14,081 nucleotides of DNA, taken from contig CADBQF010000194.1 in assembly GCA_902796705.1 (NCBI GenBank), forward strand, positions 1 to 14,081, in the 5' to 3' direction. Below the pieces are notes generated by a model that was not told the DNA's origin, made no database searches, and saw only the letters and a program-made list of their open reading frames with translations. Positions 1 to 6,385 of the stretch are shown in pieces (positions within the stretch are counted from its first letter, which is position 1; each line of letters begins with the position of its first letter). The DNA comes from Ruminococcus flavefaciens (lineage in GTDB: Bacteria > Bacillota > Clostridia > Oscillospirales > Ruminococcaceae). The position numbers were made by a program, and so were the translations under genes.

Positions 1-27
1 ATTCTGTGTGTCAATATTACCGAGCAC

Positions 28-55
28 TTGAAAAAAAAAGCAAAAAGTCTATAAT
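28..55 (+). promoter_or_regulatory. Sigma-A type promoter of the gtrA-like gene
   Basis: A -35 box TTGAAA (28-33, 5 of 6 consensus bases) and a perfect -10 box TATAAT (50-55) are separated by 16 bases. The spacer is A-rich. A start near position 62 would give a leader of roughly 54 bases before the ATG at 116. The spacing is one base short of the optimum but both boxes are strong. Confidence 0.7.
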
Positions 56-68
56 AGTGAAGGTATTA

Positions 69-84
69 ATTTACAGGTGTAAAT
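69..84. promoter_or_regulatory. Palindromic operator of the TACAnnTGTA type
   Basis: ATTTACA-GG-TGTAAAT is a perfect inverted repeat with 7-base arms and a 2-base centre. It lies 13 bases after the -10 box, so a bound protein would cover the start of transcription. The core TACAnnTGTA is the known recognition sequence of the winged-helix BlaI/MecI/CopY repressor family (penicillinase and copper-export operons). No such regulator is encoded in the window, so the assignment rests on the motif alone. Confidence 0.5.
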
Positions 85-115
85 ATTACCTGTCGTTAGG
101 AGAAACAGTAAATTC

Positions 116-532
116 ATGTCAATTAAGTCACTGTATAACAAACACAAAGAGGTAATAAATTACCTTATCTTCGGAGTTCTGACTACAGCGGTCAGTCTCG
201 GTGTATATTACGGATGCACTCATACATTTTTAAATCCCGAGCACCCGGGCGAGCTTCAGGCGGCCAATGTTATTTCGTGGATAGTCTCCGTTACATTTGC
301 ATATATAGTAAACAGGAAATATGTATTCCAAAGCAAAAATAAAAATATCCTTGCCGAAGCCGCCGGTTTTTTCGGAGCCAGACTCGTTACTCTCGGTATA
401 GATATGGGGATGATGTTCGTTTTCGTTACTGCCATGGGCATGGACGACAGAATTGCAAAGATCATAGTCCAGATCATCATCATAGCATCGAATTATGTTA
501 TAAGTAAATTCCTTATTTTCCGTAAAAAATAG
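116..532 (+). CDS. GtrA family membrane protein
   Basis: The 138-residue protein matches the GtrA family in length and layout. Four hydrophobic membrane segments lie at about residues 13-33, 49-66, 82-105 and 113-134, joined by short charged loops. The N terminus (YLIFGVLTTAVSL) and the segment ending in AYIVNRKYVF, with its basic residues after helix 2, are typical of the family. GtrA-like proteins are thought to help move undecaprenyl-phosphate-linked sugars across the membrane for cell-surface glycan modification; the substrate here cannot be told. No glycosyltransferase gene is next to it, although family members often have one as partner. AGGAGA at 98-103 lies 12 bases before the ATG, a rather long spacing. 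The gene has its own promoter and a palindromic operator. No terminator separates it from the next gene, so some read-through is likely. Confidence 0.85.
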   Translation: MSIKSLYNKHKEVINYLIFGVLTTAVSLGVYYGCTHTFLNPEHPGELQAANVISWIVSVTFAYIVNRKYVFQSKNKNILAEAAGFFGARLVTLGIDMGMMFVFVTAMGMDDRIAKIIVQIIIIASNYVISKFLIFRKK

Positions 533-561
533 TGGACATTTTGCGTTATTTTTCATAAAAT
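533..561 (+). promoter_or_regulatory. Likely promoter of the triple RidA gene
   Basis: TGGACA (533-538, one mismatch to TTGACA) and TAAAAT (556-561, one mismatch to TATAAT) are 17 bases apart, immediately after the stop codon of the gtrA-like gene. Transcription would start near 568. This suggests the downstream gene is expressed independently of its upstream neighbour. Confidence 0.5.
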
Positions 562-613
562 AGGAGATGTAATCCGTAAATAAAAATACTTGTATTTAAG
601 GAGGAATTTTCTT

Positions 614-1879
614 ATGGCTGATAACGTAGTACTTGCAAGAAACGTAGACGGTGCACCCAAGTGTGACCTCAGCTCACACAGTGTTGCATTTTCCCACTAC
701 AATCATTTTTCAACACAGCTTCCTATCGATCCTGCTACAGGCGAGCTTGTTGCAGGCGGTATCGCAGAGCAGGCTGCTCAGGTATTTAAAAATATCAAAG
801 CAGTTATCGAAGGTATCGACCGTAAGGTTGAGCAGACCGTAAGGATCTCCATATTCTTAAAGGATATCGCAGATGCCGACGCTGCTATAGAAGCTTATAA
901 AGGTGTTTATACAGATTATCTGCCCACACTGACACTCGTTGCAGTAGACGCACTTCCCATGGAAGGAGCTCTCATCATGGCGGACGCAGTGCTCTCACAT
1001 GGTCTCGGAACTATTCCCGATGCGCCTCAGGCAGATGATCTTATTATTTTGGCAAGAAATTTCGACACTGCACCCCAGTGCCCGAATTCCACACAGACAT
1101 GTGCATTTTCACATTACAACAACATCACTACACAGCTTCCCCTTGATACAGACGGAAAGCTCGTATCCGGCGGAATAAAAGAACAGGCTGATCAGGCTCT
1201 TAAGAACGTAAAAAACATTCTTGCCGGCATAGATGTATGCGTAGACGATATCGTAAAGATCACTATCTTCCTTAAGAACTTAGGAGATCTTGAAGCAGTA
1301 AACGAGGTATATAAGACATATTTCCCCGACACTGCGATCGCAAGGGCAGTTAACTACCTTCCCGCACGCAGCGTTGTAAATGTAAAGGATCTCCAGTTCG
1401 GCGCAGACATCGCTGTAGAGGCTGTTGTTTCCCACGGTGACGGTACTCCTCCCCAGCTCGTTGAGGACAGACACGGACTTATCCTTGAGGCAAACAACAC
1501 AGACAAGGCGCCTAAGTGCAAGAATTCAACACAGACATGCGCATTTTCACACTATAATAATATAGGCGCACAGTTCGGTATTGACGTTGCTACAGGCGAG
1601 CTCGTAGCAGGCGGCGCAGGCGCTGAGGCTAAGCAGGCACTTGCCAACATCAAGGCTATTATTGAGAGCGTTGACCACAAGATTGAGGATACAGTTAAGG
1701 TAAATATCTACCTCAAGGACATGGCAGATCTTGCGGCTGTTGATGAAGCTTATAAGGAATTCTTCCCCGACGGAACTCCTGCAAGAAGAGTTGTGGGTGT
1801 AGCTGATATCCTTAAGGGAGCTTCTGTAATGATCGATGCAGTTGTTTCAAACGCAGAAGGAACACCTCCGATCGTTTAA
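614..1879 (+). CDS. Three fused RidA-like (YjgF/UK114) domains
   Basis: The 421-residue protein consists of three tandem copies of the RidA fold, at about residues 1-134, 141-276 and 284-417. Each copy has the family core: a GELV(A/S)GG-like stretch, an EQ...LKNIK-like helix, (I/V)xIxLKD and a closing DAV or EAV strand. Single-domain RidA proteins are about 130 residues and form trimers that hydrolyse reactive enamine/imine intermediates from amino-acid metabolism. This chain may be a covalent trimer (inference). The arginine that binds the substrate carboxylate in RidA is present in copy 2 (R252, PARS) and copy 3 (R391, PARR), but is leucine in copy 1 (L106). All copies carry AP(K/Q)C followed by FSHYN, where typical members have GPYSQA, so activity may differ. 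The start is the ATG at 614, preceded by AAGGAGGAA at 598-606; an in-frame TTG at 590 lies upstream of this ribosome binding site and is rejected. Cytosolic, with no signal peptide. Confidence 0.85.
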   Translation: MADNVVLARNVDGAPKCDLSSHSVAFSHYNHFSTQLPIDPATGELVAGGIAEQAAQVFKNIKAVIEGIDRKVEQTVRISIFLKDIADADAAIEAYKGVYTDYLPTLTLVAVDALPMEGALIMADAVLSHGLGTIPDAPQADDLIILARNFDTAPQCPNSTQTCAFSHYNNITTQLPLDTDGKLVSGGIKEQADQALKNVKNILAGIDVCVDDIVKITIFLKNLGDLEAVNEVYKTYFPDTAIARAVNYLPARSVVNVKDLQFGADIAVEAVVSHGDGTPPQLVEDRHGLILEANNTDKAPKCKNSTQTCAFSHYNNIGAQFGIDVATGELVAGGAGAEAKQALANIKAIIESVDHKIEDTVKVNIYLKDMADLAAVDEAYKEFFPDGTPARRVVGVADILKGASVMIDAVVSNAEGTPPIV

Positions 1880-1902
1880 TTAAATATTAATCCATTCATT
1901 GT

Positions 1903-1946
1903 AACAGCTTCGGAATCGCTTTAGCGGTTTCGGGGCTGTTTTTTTT
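1903..1946 (+). terminator. Rho-independent terminator after the triple RidA gene
   Basis: The arms 1903-1919 and 1924-1940 can pair along all 17 positions, using several G-T wobbles, around a TTTA loop. The right arm runs directly into a tract of eight T (1939-1946). It begins 23 bases after the stop codon, which makes it the clear end of the + strand transcription unit. Confidence 0.9.
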
Positions 1947-1950
1947 CAGA

Positions 1951-1974
1951 AAAAAAAGACCGTAAAAACACGGT
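1951..1974 (-). terminator. Rho-independent terminator, - strand
   Basis: Read on the - strand, AAGACCGT (from 1976 down) pairs with ACGGTCTT around a short T-rich loop and continues into a run of T (plus-strand A run 1951-1957). The same hairpin on the + strand is followed only by the broken run CTTTC. It could end the ychF transcript, with a 3' untranslated region of about 250 bases, or a separate small RNA. Confidence 0.75.
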
Positions 1975-2113
1975 CTTCTTTCGGGAAAGGCATTACATGG
2001 AGAGAACGAACTGTTGCAACGAAGAAGCTCCGATGCAGGCAATATTTACAGCCCGTGTATGTACCTTTCCCGGTTAGGAAGTACGTTTATAAAGAACTTC
2101 CTTTACAACGGGC
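1951..2113 (-). ncRNA. Candidate pseudoknotted structured RNA, unknown class
   Basis: This gene-free stretch has unusually many long complementary segments. Read on the - strand: (a) GCCCGT (2113-2108) pairs with ACGGGC (2056-2051), enclosing the hairpin AGGAAGT/ACTTCCT (2102-2096 with 2082-2076); (b) CGGGAAAGG-TACAT (2072-2059) pairs with ATGTA-CCTTTCCCG (1998-1982), a 14-pair helix with a 3-base bulge that crosses (a) and makes a pseudoknot; (c) GGAG (2031-2028) pairs with CTCC (2002-1999) around the palindrome GTTGCAAC. The - strand reading is preferred because it ends in a good terminator. Its promoter is weak: TATTAT at 2125-2120 with only a poor -35. It could be an independent small RNA or a processed ychF 3' end. 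I could not match it to 6S, SRP, tmRNA, RNase P RNA or a riboswitch. Confidence 0.4.
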
Positions 2114-2146
2114 AAATATATAATAACACTCTCTATAATCTATATA

Positions 2147-2170
2147 AGCCCCCTCGGGGGATATTTTTTT
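2147..2170 (+). terminator. Terminator-like C5/G5 hairpin with T run
   Basis: CCCCC (2149-2153) and GGGGG (2156-2160) flank TC and are followed by ATATTTTTTT, so the T run lies on the correct side only for + strand transcription. The loop must open to four bases, leaving a short but pure G-C stem. No + strand gene ends nearby, so it may be a backstop against transcription into the convergent ychF gene. It could instead be part of the - strand RNA. Confidence 0.35.
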
Positions 2171-2201
2171 AAAAAAATTTATTATATACAAATGTTCACT
2201 A

Positions 2202-3296
2202 TTATACATTAAACCTAAACAGGATAACGTCTCCGTCCTGTACCACATAGTCCTTGCCTTCCATACGCACCAGACCCTTTTCCTTGGCAGCGTGGAGTGA
2301 ACCGCTGTCCAGGAGTTCTTTCCAGTTTACGACCTCAGCCTTGATAAAGCCCCTCTCGAAGTCGGTATGGATCTTACCGGCAGCCTGGGGAGCTTTTGTA
2401 CCCTTTGTGATAGTCCATGCACGGACTTCCTGTTTTCCGGCGGTGAGGTACGAGATAAGTCCGAGGAGGGAATAACCCTCTTTGATGATACGGTTAAGAC
2501 CTGAAACTTCGAGACCGAGTTCAGCGAGGAACTCTTTCTTTTCCTCGTCGGTCATATCGGATATCTCAGCTTCTGTCTGGGCACATATCGGGAGAACAGC
2601 GGAATGTTCTTCAGCGGCAAGTTCGCATACCTTCTTGTAATTCTCGTTAGTTTCGATATTGTTCACGAAGTCGTCTTCGCTGAGGTTAGCGGCGTAGATG
2701 ACAGGCTTAGCAGAGAGGAGGGGAGTTGTTTTGAGTATCTCACGCTCGTCGTCAGTGAAGTCGAATCCTCTTGCAGACTTTCCGTTTTCGAGGTGAGTCT
2801 TGAGTCTTTCGAGGAGGTCTATCTCAGCGAGGTACTTCTTATCGCCCTTAGCGGCTTTTTTAGCACGGTCGATACGTCTGTCTACCATTTCGATATCGGA
2901 GAAGATGAGTTCGAGGTTGATAGTCTCGATATCACGGAGCGGATTGATGCTTCCGTCAACGTGAATGATATTTGTATCCTCGAAGCATCTTACGACGTGG
3001 ACAATAGCGTCAACTTCACGGATATCAGCGAGGAATTTATTGCCAAGACCTTCGCCCTTTGATGCACCCTTGACGAGTCCGGCGATATCGACGAATTCGA
3101 GCGTAGCCGGAGTGAATTTGTCAGGCTCGTACATTTCAGCGAGCTTGTCAAGGCGTTCGTCCGGAACAGAAACTATACCGACATTCTTGTCGATAGTACA
3201 GAACGGATAGTTAGCTGATTCTGCACCAGCGTTCGTAAGTGCGTTGAAGAGTGTGCTTTTGCCGACATTCGGCAGACCTACCATACCAAGTTTCAT
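2202..3296 (-). CDS. ychF: Redox-regulated ribosome-associated ATPase YchF
   Basis: The 364-residue length equals the usual length of the YchF/OLA1 family, a universally conserved Obg-related P-loop NTPase that prefers ATP and binds ribosomes; in bacteria it affects translation and stress responses. The P-loop GLPNVGKST is at residues 7-15 and the switch motif DIAGLVKGAS at 70-79. The base-recognition motif is NLSE at 204-207 instead of the NKxD of true GTPases, as expected for this ATP-preferring branch. A helical insertion spans about 125-190 and the C-terminal TGS domain about 280-364, ending in the conserved DGDVILFRFNV. The ATG at 3296 is set by the family N terminus; upstream is GAAAGG at 3317-3312, at a long spacing. 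An extended -10 box may lie at 3403-3395. The gene is separate from its upstream neighbour, with 142 bases between them. Confidence 0.97.
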   Translation of the reverse strand: MKLGMVGLPNVGKSTLFNALTNAGAESANYPFCTIDKNVGIVSVPDERLDKLAEMYEPDKFTPATLEFVDIAGLVKGASKGEGLGNKFLADIREVDAIVHVVRCFEDTNIIHVDGSINPLRDIETINLELIFSDIEMVDRRIDRAKKAAKGDKKYLAEIDLLERLKTHLENGKSARGFDFTDDEREILKTTPLLSAKPVIYAANLSEDDFVNNIETNENYKKVCELAAEEHSAVLPICAQTEAEISDMTDEEKKEFLAELGLEVSGLNRIIKEGYSLLGLISYLTAGKQEVRAWTITKGTKAPQAAGKIHTDFERGFIKAEVVNWKELLDSGSLHAAKEKGLVRMEGKDYVVQDGDVILFRFNV

Positions 3297-3332
3297 AAAT
3301 TAATCTCAAAACCTTTCTTTCTGATTGAAATA

Positions 3333-3357
3333 CCGTTCATATCGCTGATGTGAACGG
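3333..3357. other. 12-pair hairpin in the ychF leader
   Basis: CCGTTCA (3333-3339) and TGAACGG (3351-3357) are exact inverted repeats. Pairing continues inward with one T-G wobble to a GCT loop. No T run follows on either strand, so it is not a normal terminator. It lies 36 bases upstream of the ychF start. Confidence 0.6.
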
Positions 3358-3367
3358 ACATATGTAA

Positions 3368-3389
3368 GGGCTGTCGTCTCCGGCAGCCC
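3368..3389. other. 9-pair GC-rich hairpin in the ychF leader
   Basis: GGGCTG (3368-3373) pairs with CAGCCC (3384-3389), and three further pairs close a TCTC loop. On the - strand it is followed by TTACAT, which is too weak for a confident terminator. It may still slow or end transcription from the upstream EAL gene, or form part of the ychF leader. Confidence 0.55.
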
Positions 3390-3394
3390 GTGAC

Positions 3395-3403
3395 ATTTTA
3401 GCA
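3395..3403 (-). promoter_or_regulatory. Possible extended -10 promoter of ychF
   Basis: Read on the - strand, TGC-TAAAAT matches the extended -10 pattern TGn-TATAAT with one mismatch. No recognisable -35 box lies 16-18 bases upstream. A start near 3388 would place both downstream hairpins in the 5' leader. This is a weak call. Confidence 0.3.
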
Positions 3404-3411
3404 AGTTCATA

Positions 3412-3433
3412 CTGTTCCGGATATGCGGAACAG
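3412..3433. other. 8-pair hairpin just after the EAL gene stop
   Basis: CTGTTCCG (3412-3419) and CGGAACAG (3426-3433) are perfect inverted repeats around GATATG, starting five bases after the stop codon of the EAL gene on the - strand. No T run follows. It may be a weak terminator or an mRNA 3'-end stabiliser. Confidence 0.6.
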
Positions 3434-3438
3434 GTGGA

Positions 3439-6174
3439 TCAGTTGTGTTCTATGCGTTTGTTGTTCACAAGGGAATTTATAGTGGAGTTCTGTATCTGAA
3501 CATCGCCTGTTCCCGTTGCGATATCCTTCGGATTAGCAGCGAGCATCTTCATATTGATAGATGAATCGATGATAGCGACATTTCCTGAACCTCTTGTATC
3601 ACCGATACCGGTAACTTCGTCGCCCTCTGAATCGATGACGATCTCAGCGTTCTTGATCTTTGTATTGACACTTCCGCCGCCGAGAGTACCGATGCAGGAG
3701 TGTTTAGCTGATCTCATCTTCATAGAGATGTGACCTTTCTTGATGACGACGCTTCCCTCACCGTCTTCGAGGACACCGATGCCGACAGCGTTTGCACCTG
3801 TGCAGTACATTGTGATATCGCCGGAAGAAGTGATAGTCGATATACCACGGCAGCTTCCTATACCTGTTACCTTGATGCCGGAAATAGTGACATCGAGCTG
3901 ACAGCCTTCTGCGATATCGACATTTGAATCGCCGTTGAAGCTTCCGATAGCGAGTCCGTGGTGGGAGTACATATATACCTTTACCTTTCCGGACTGGAGC
4001 TTTATCTCGGAATCGTCGTCATTATAGCCGCCGCCTATGCAGAGCGTATCGACGCTGTTGGAGATTATCTCCAAAGTACCAGCCATATTGATGCAGATAT
4101 CGCCGTAGCCGTGATCGTAATCGTTGCCGATGCCGATGCCCTCAGAGGCGTAGCAGTCGATAGTAAGGCTTCCCTTGCCGGTAAGCTCGAACTGGCTTCC
4201 CATAGGAACGTAGATACCCGAATAGCCGAGCTTGTTCGTCTTTGAGACATTGAGGACAAGTCGGGCGTATTCACCGACGCAGATAGTCGGCTTGCTGTTT
4301 CCGCTTATCATGTTCACATTTTTGAGCGTAAGTTCACAGCTATGATTATCCATGACAGTGATATTCATTTTGACAGGCTTGTCAGGATCACCGACGATAG
4401 TGAGCTTGCTCTGATATACGTGGATATCGGTATATTTTTCAAGGGCAAGTTTAAGAAGATCAAGTTCGCTGTCGCTTTGTGCGGCGTATATCTTCTTAAC
4501 GCCGTTAGGACGTGTTTCAAGATTAGTCTTGATTATCTCGTCCTTGACCTCAGATGAGATGCTGTTGAGGAAGAGCGGCTTTGGCTTGGAAGTATAGTAA
4601 CCCTGGATAAGGTCAACACCGAGTCTTATGACGGTCTTCATCTCCTGAACGGTCTCAACGCCCTCAGCAAGCGATTTGAGCTGATTGTCGTGGCAGAATT
4701 CGATTATCTGCGTAACGAGCTGCTGCTTTTTGAGGTCGTTCTGGATATCGCTTATGAGCGAGCGGTCTATCTTTATGTAATCCGGTCTGTAGTTGAGGAG
4801 ATTTGAGCTGTTTGAATAGCCTGTGCCGTAGTCATCGATAGCGAGCTTCGTGTGAGTGAAGCCGCATCTCTTTTTGAGGAGTTCTATGCCCTCCGTCGTA
4901 GCGGCACTGTCCTCGACGATCTCGATGACCGTTCTCTCGATGAGTTCACCGTAAGTGAGGTAGAGTTCATTGAAATCCTCGTCAGTGAGGAGGCTGTTCG
5001 CCATGCAGTTTATGAAGAGCTTCCTGTTCTCGAAGACAGGCTGATTATCGCTGAGGAGCTTGAGAGTATTGTAGAACGTCAGCTTCTCGATAGCGTAGAG
5101 GTTGTTCTGTTCTTCAGCGATGCGGAGTATCTGGCTCGGAGTCATGCGGATATCACCGACAGTACGCATAAGAGCTTCATAAGCAACTATCTCGCCCTTC
5201 TGAGTCTCGACGATAGGCTGGAGATAATAGGTGAGCAGATTATCCTGCACGATGCGTGAGAAGAGCTGTGCATTCTTGTAGGAGTCCTTTTCACGCACAT
5301 AGCTTTCCTCCGAGAACCAGTTGATAACGTGTCTCTTGTCTGTACGTGCTTCGTAGAGGGCGAATTCAGAATAATTGACGAGCATATTGAAGTCCGACGC
5401 TTCTTCCGGATAAGACGCACAGCCGATAGAGAGACTCAGGCTGCTCTTGTCGGAAATATCGATTATCTCACCGAAATTATCCGTAAGCACGCAATTCTGC
5501 ACAGCCTCGTCCATGCTGTTGAGGAGATTGTACACGTTCATCTTGTCGAGGTCACGGAAGAAAGCACAGATCTCGTAGTTCGACTTAGCACCGATTATAA
5601 CATTGTCATTTGCAAAACCTTTGAGAGCCTCTGCAACAGAAGTGATACAGCTATTTGTCGTATCTACAGTCAGGAACGAGCCGAGCTTGTCGATTCCGTT
5701 GATGTAGACGGTAGCAAGGCAGCCTTTCTGCGTATCCGGGAGTATCTTCTTTATCTTCTGCGAGAAAGAAGGGTAAGAGGGGAGGCGTGTCACCGGATCG
5801 TATTCGATGAAGCTGTCACCGCTGTTGAGTTCGGATATCTGGCGTGTGAAGTCCTGAACAAATCCGAGCCATTCGTCGCTGCTCTCGTAGATGTTCATTT
5901 TAATGAATTTAGTGATATTGTTTTCAGTAAAGCGGTAGATGTGTTTCTGTCCTTCGATAGGATTCTTTGAAATTTTTTCGAGCAGATCAAAGAACTCGAA
6001 TTCGTTAAGCTTTTCGCTCTGGCATGAGAGCATATGACAGGCAGCGGAATCGAGATAAGCGGCCTTATCCTTTGCTATATATGTAAAAGCACCTATATTG
6101 CCTACAAATTGCTGGAAGACCTGCCAGTCGTGGCTCAATTCCGGAGGGTTCTTTCCGAGGTTAAAAATACTCAT
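3439..6174 (-). CDS. PAS-like/degenerate GGDEF/EAL protein with C-terminal beta-helix
   Basis: The protein is 911 residues from the ATG at 6174, which has GGAG five bases upstream. An in-frame GTG at 6225 has no ribosome binding site. A PAS-like region (about 20-115) is followed by a GGDEF fold (about 122-290) opening with DPVTRLPSY. The signature that should read GGDEF is SNYEI (198-202), so it should not make c-di-GMP. The EAL domain (about 310-545) looks active: EALMR with E333, the NCMAN asparagine, IEIVED, DDYGTGY (447-453), YIKID with K468, AEGVE and QGY. It should hydrolyse c-di-GMP. From about 583 to the end come repeated strands with GIG or AIG turns spaced 20-30 residues apart, resembling a right-handed beta-helix. 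No signal peptide or membrane helix is visible, so it is probably cytosolic and the helix may be a ligand- or partner-binding platform (inference). It has its own strong promoter. Confidence 0.9.
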   Translation of the reverse strand: MSIFNLGKNPPELSHDWQVFQQFVGNIGAFTYIAKDKAAYLDSAACHMLSCQSEKLNEFEFFDLLEKISKNPIEGQKHIYRFTENNITKFIKMNIYESSDEWLGFVQDFTRQISELNSGDSFIEYDPVTRLPSYPSFSQKIKKILPDTQKGCLATVYINGIDKLGSFLTVDTTNSCITSVAEALKGFANDNVIIGAKSNYEICAFFRDLDKMNVYNLLNSMDEAVQNCVLTDNFGEIIDISDKSSLSLSIGCASYPEEASDFNMLVNYSEFALYEARTDKRHVINWFSEESYVREKDSYKNAQLFSRIVQDNLLTYYLQPIVETQKGEIVAYEALMRTVGDIRMTPSQILRIAEEQNNLYAIEKLTFYNTLKLLSDNQPVFENRKLFINCMANSLLTDEDFNELYLTYGELIERTVIEIVEDSAATTEGIELLKKRCGFTHTKLAIDDYGTGYSNSSNLLNYRPDYIKIDRSLISDIQNDLKKQQLVTQIIEFCHDNQLKSLAEGVETVQEMKTVIRLGVDLIQGYYTSKPKPLFLNSISSEVKDEIIKTNLETRPNGVKKIYAAQSDSELDLLKLALEKYTDIHVYQSKLTIVGDPDKPVKMNITVMDNHSCELTLKNVNMISGNSKPTICVGEYARLVLNVSKTNKLGYSGIYVPMGSQFELTGKGSLTIDCYASEGIGIGNDYDHGYGDICINMAGTLEIISNSVDTLCIGGGYNDDDSEIKLQSGKVKVYMYSHHGLAIGSFNGDSNVDIAEGCQLDVTISGIKVTGIGSCRGISTITSSGDITMYCTGANAVGIGVLEDGEGSVVIKKGHISMKMRSAKHSCIGTLGGGSVNTKIKNAEIVIDSEGDEVTGIGDTRGSGNVAIIDSSINMKMLAANPKDIATGTGDVQIQNSTINSLVNNKRIEHN

Positions 6175-6268
6175 AAGCACTCCGTATCCCGCATAGGATA
6201 AAACAAGTTCAGAAATATGCGGCACTGCATTTCTGGTATACAGCCGACCATAAATTATACATAATTCT

Positions 6269-6297
6269 ATTATACAGCATCATCAGAAAAAAGTCAA
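6269..6297 (-). promoter_or_regulatory. Strong sigma-A promoter of the EAL gene
   Basis: On the - strand TTGACT (6297-6292, 5 of 6) and TATAAT (6274-6269, perfect) are exactly 17 bases apart. Transcription should begin near 6262, giving a leader of about 88 bases to the ATG at 6174. A second TATAAT copy at 6259-6254 lacks a -35 box. Confidence 0.8.
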
Positions 6298-6325
6298 TCA
6301 CATTACAATTAAATAACACTGTGAT

Positions 6326-6363
6326 AACAAAAACAGCCGCCTGACTGCTGAGCCGGCGGCTGT
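6326..6363 (-). terminator. Rho-independent terminator after rpoD
   Basis: Read on the - strand, ACAGCCGCC (6363-6355) pairs perfectly with GGCGGCTGT (6341-6333), nine pairs, and runs into TTTTTG. It lies 23 bases after the rpoD stop and closes the yigZ-dgt-dnaG-rpoD unit. It sits directly upstream of the EAL promoter. Confidence 0.92.
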
Positions 6364-6385
6364 GATGATATGTATGTCTGATATA

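Noticed and set aside
590..613. Upstream in-frame TTG start for the triple RidA gene
   Set aside because: The strong AAGGAGGAA ribosome binding site lies inside this extension and points to the ATG at 614.
1951..2113. Identification of the structured region as 6S RNA
   Set aside because: The two ends do not pair into the closing stem of 6S RNA; the 3' end forms its own terminator hairpin and the core is pseudoknotted.
5329..5970. 213-codon open frame on the + strand opposite the EAL gene
   Set aside because: It is antisense to a well-supported domain protein, has no ribosome binding site and shows no family features.
6175..6225. Upstream GTG start adding 17 residues to the EAL protein
   Set aside because: No ribosome binding site precedes it, whereas GGAG lies five bases before the ATG at 6174.
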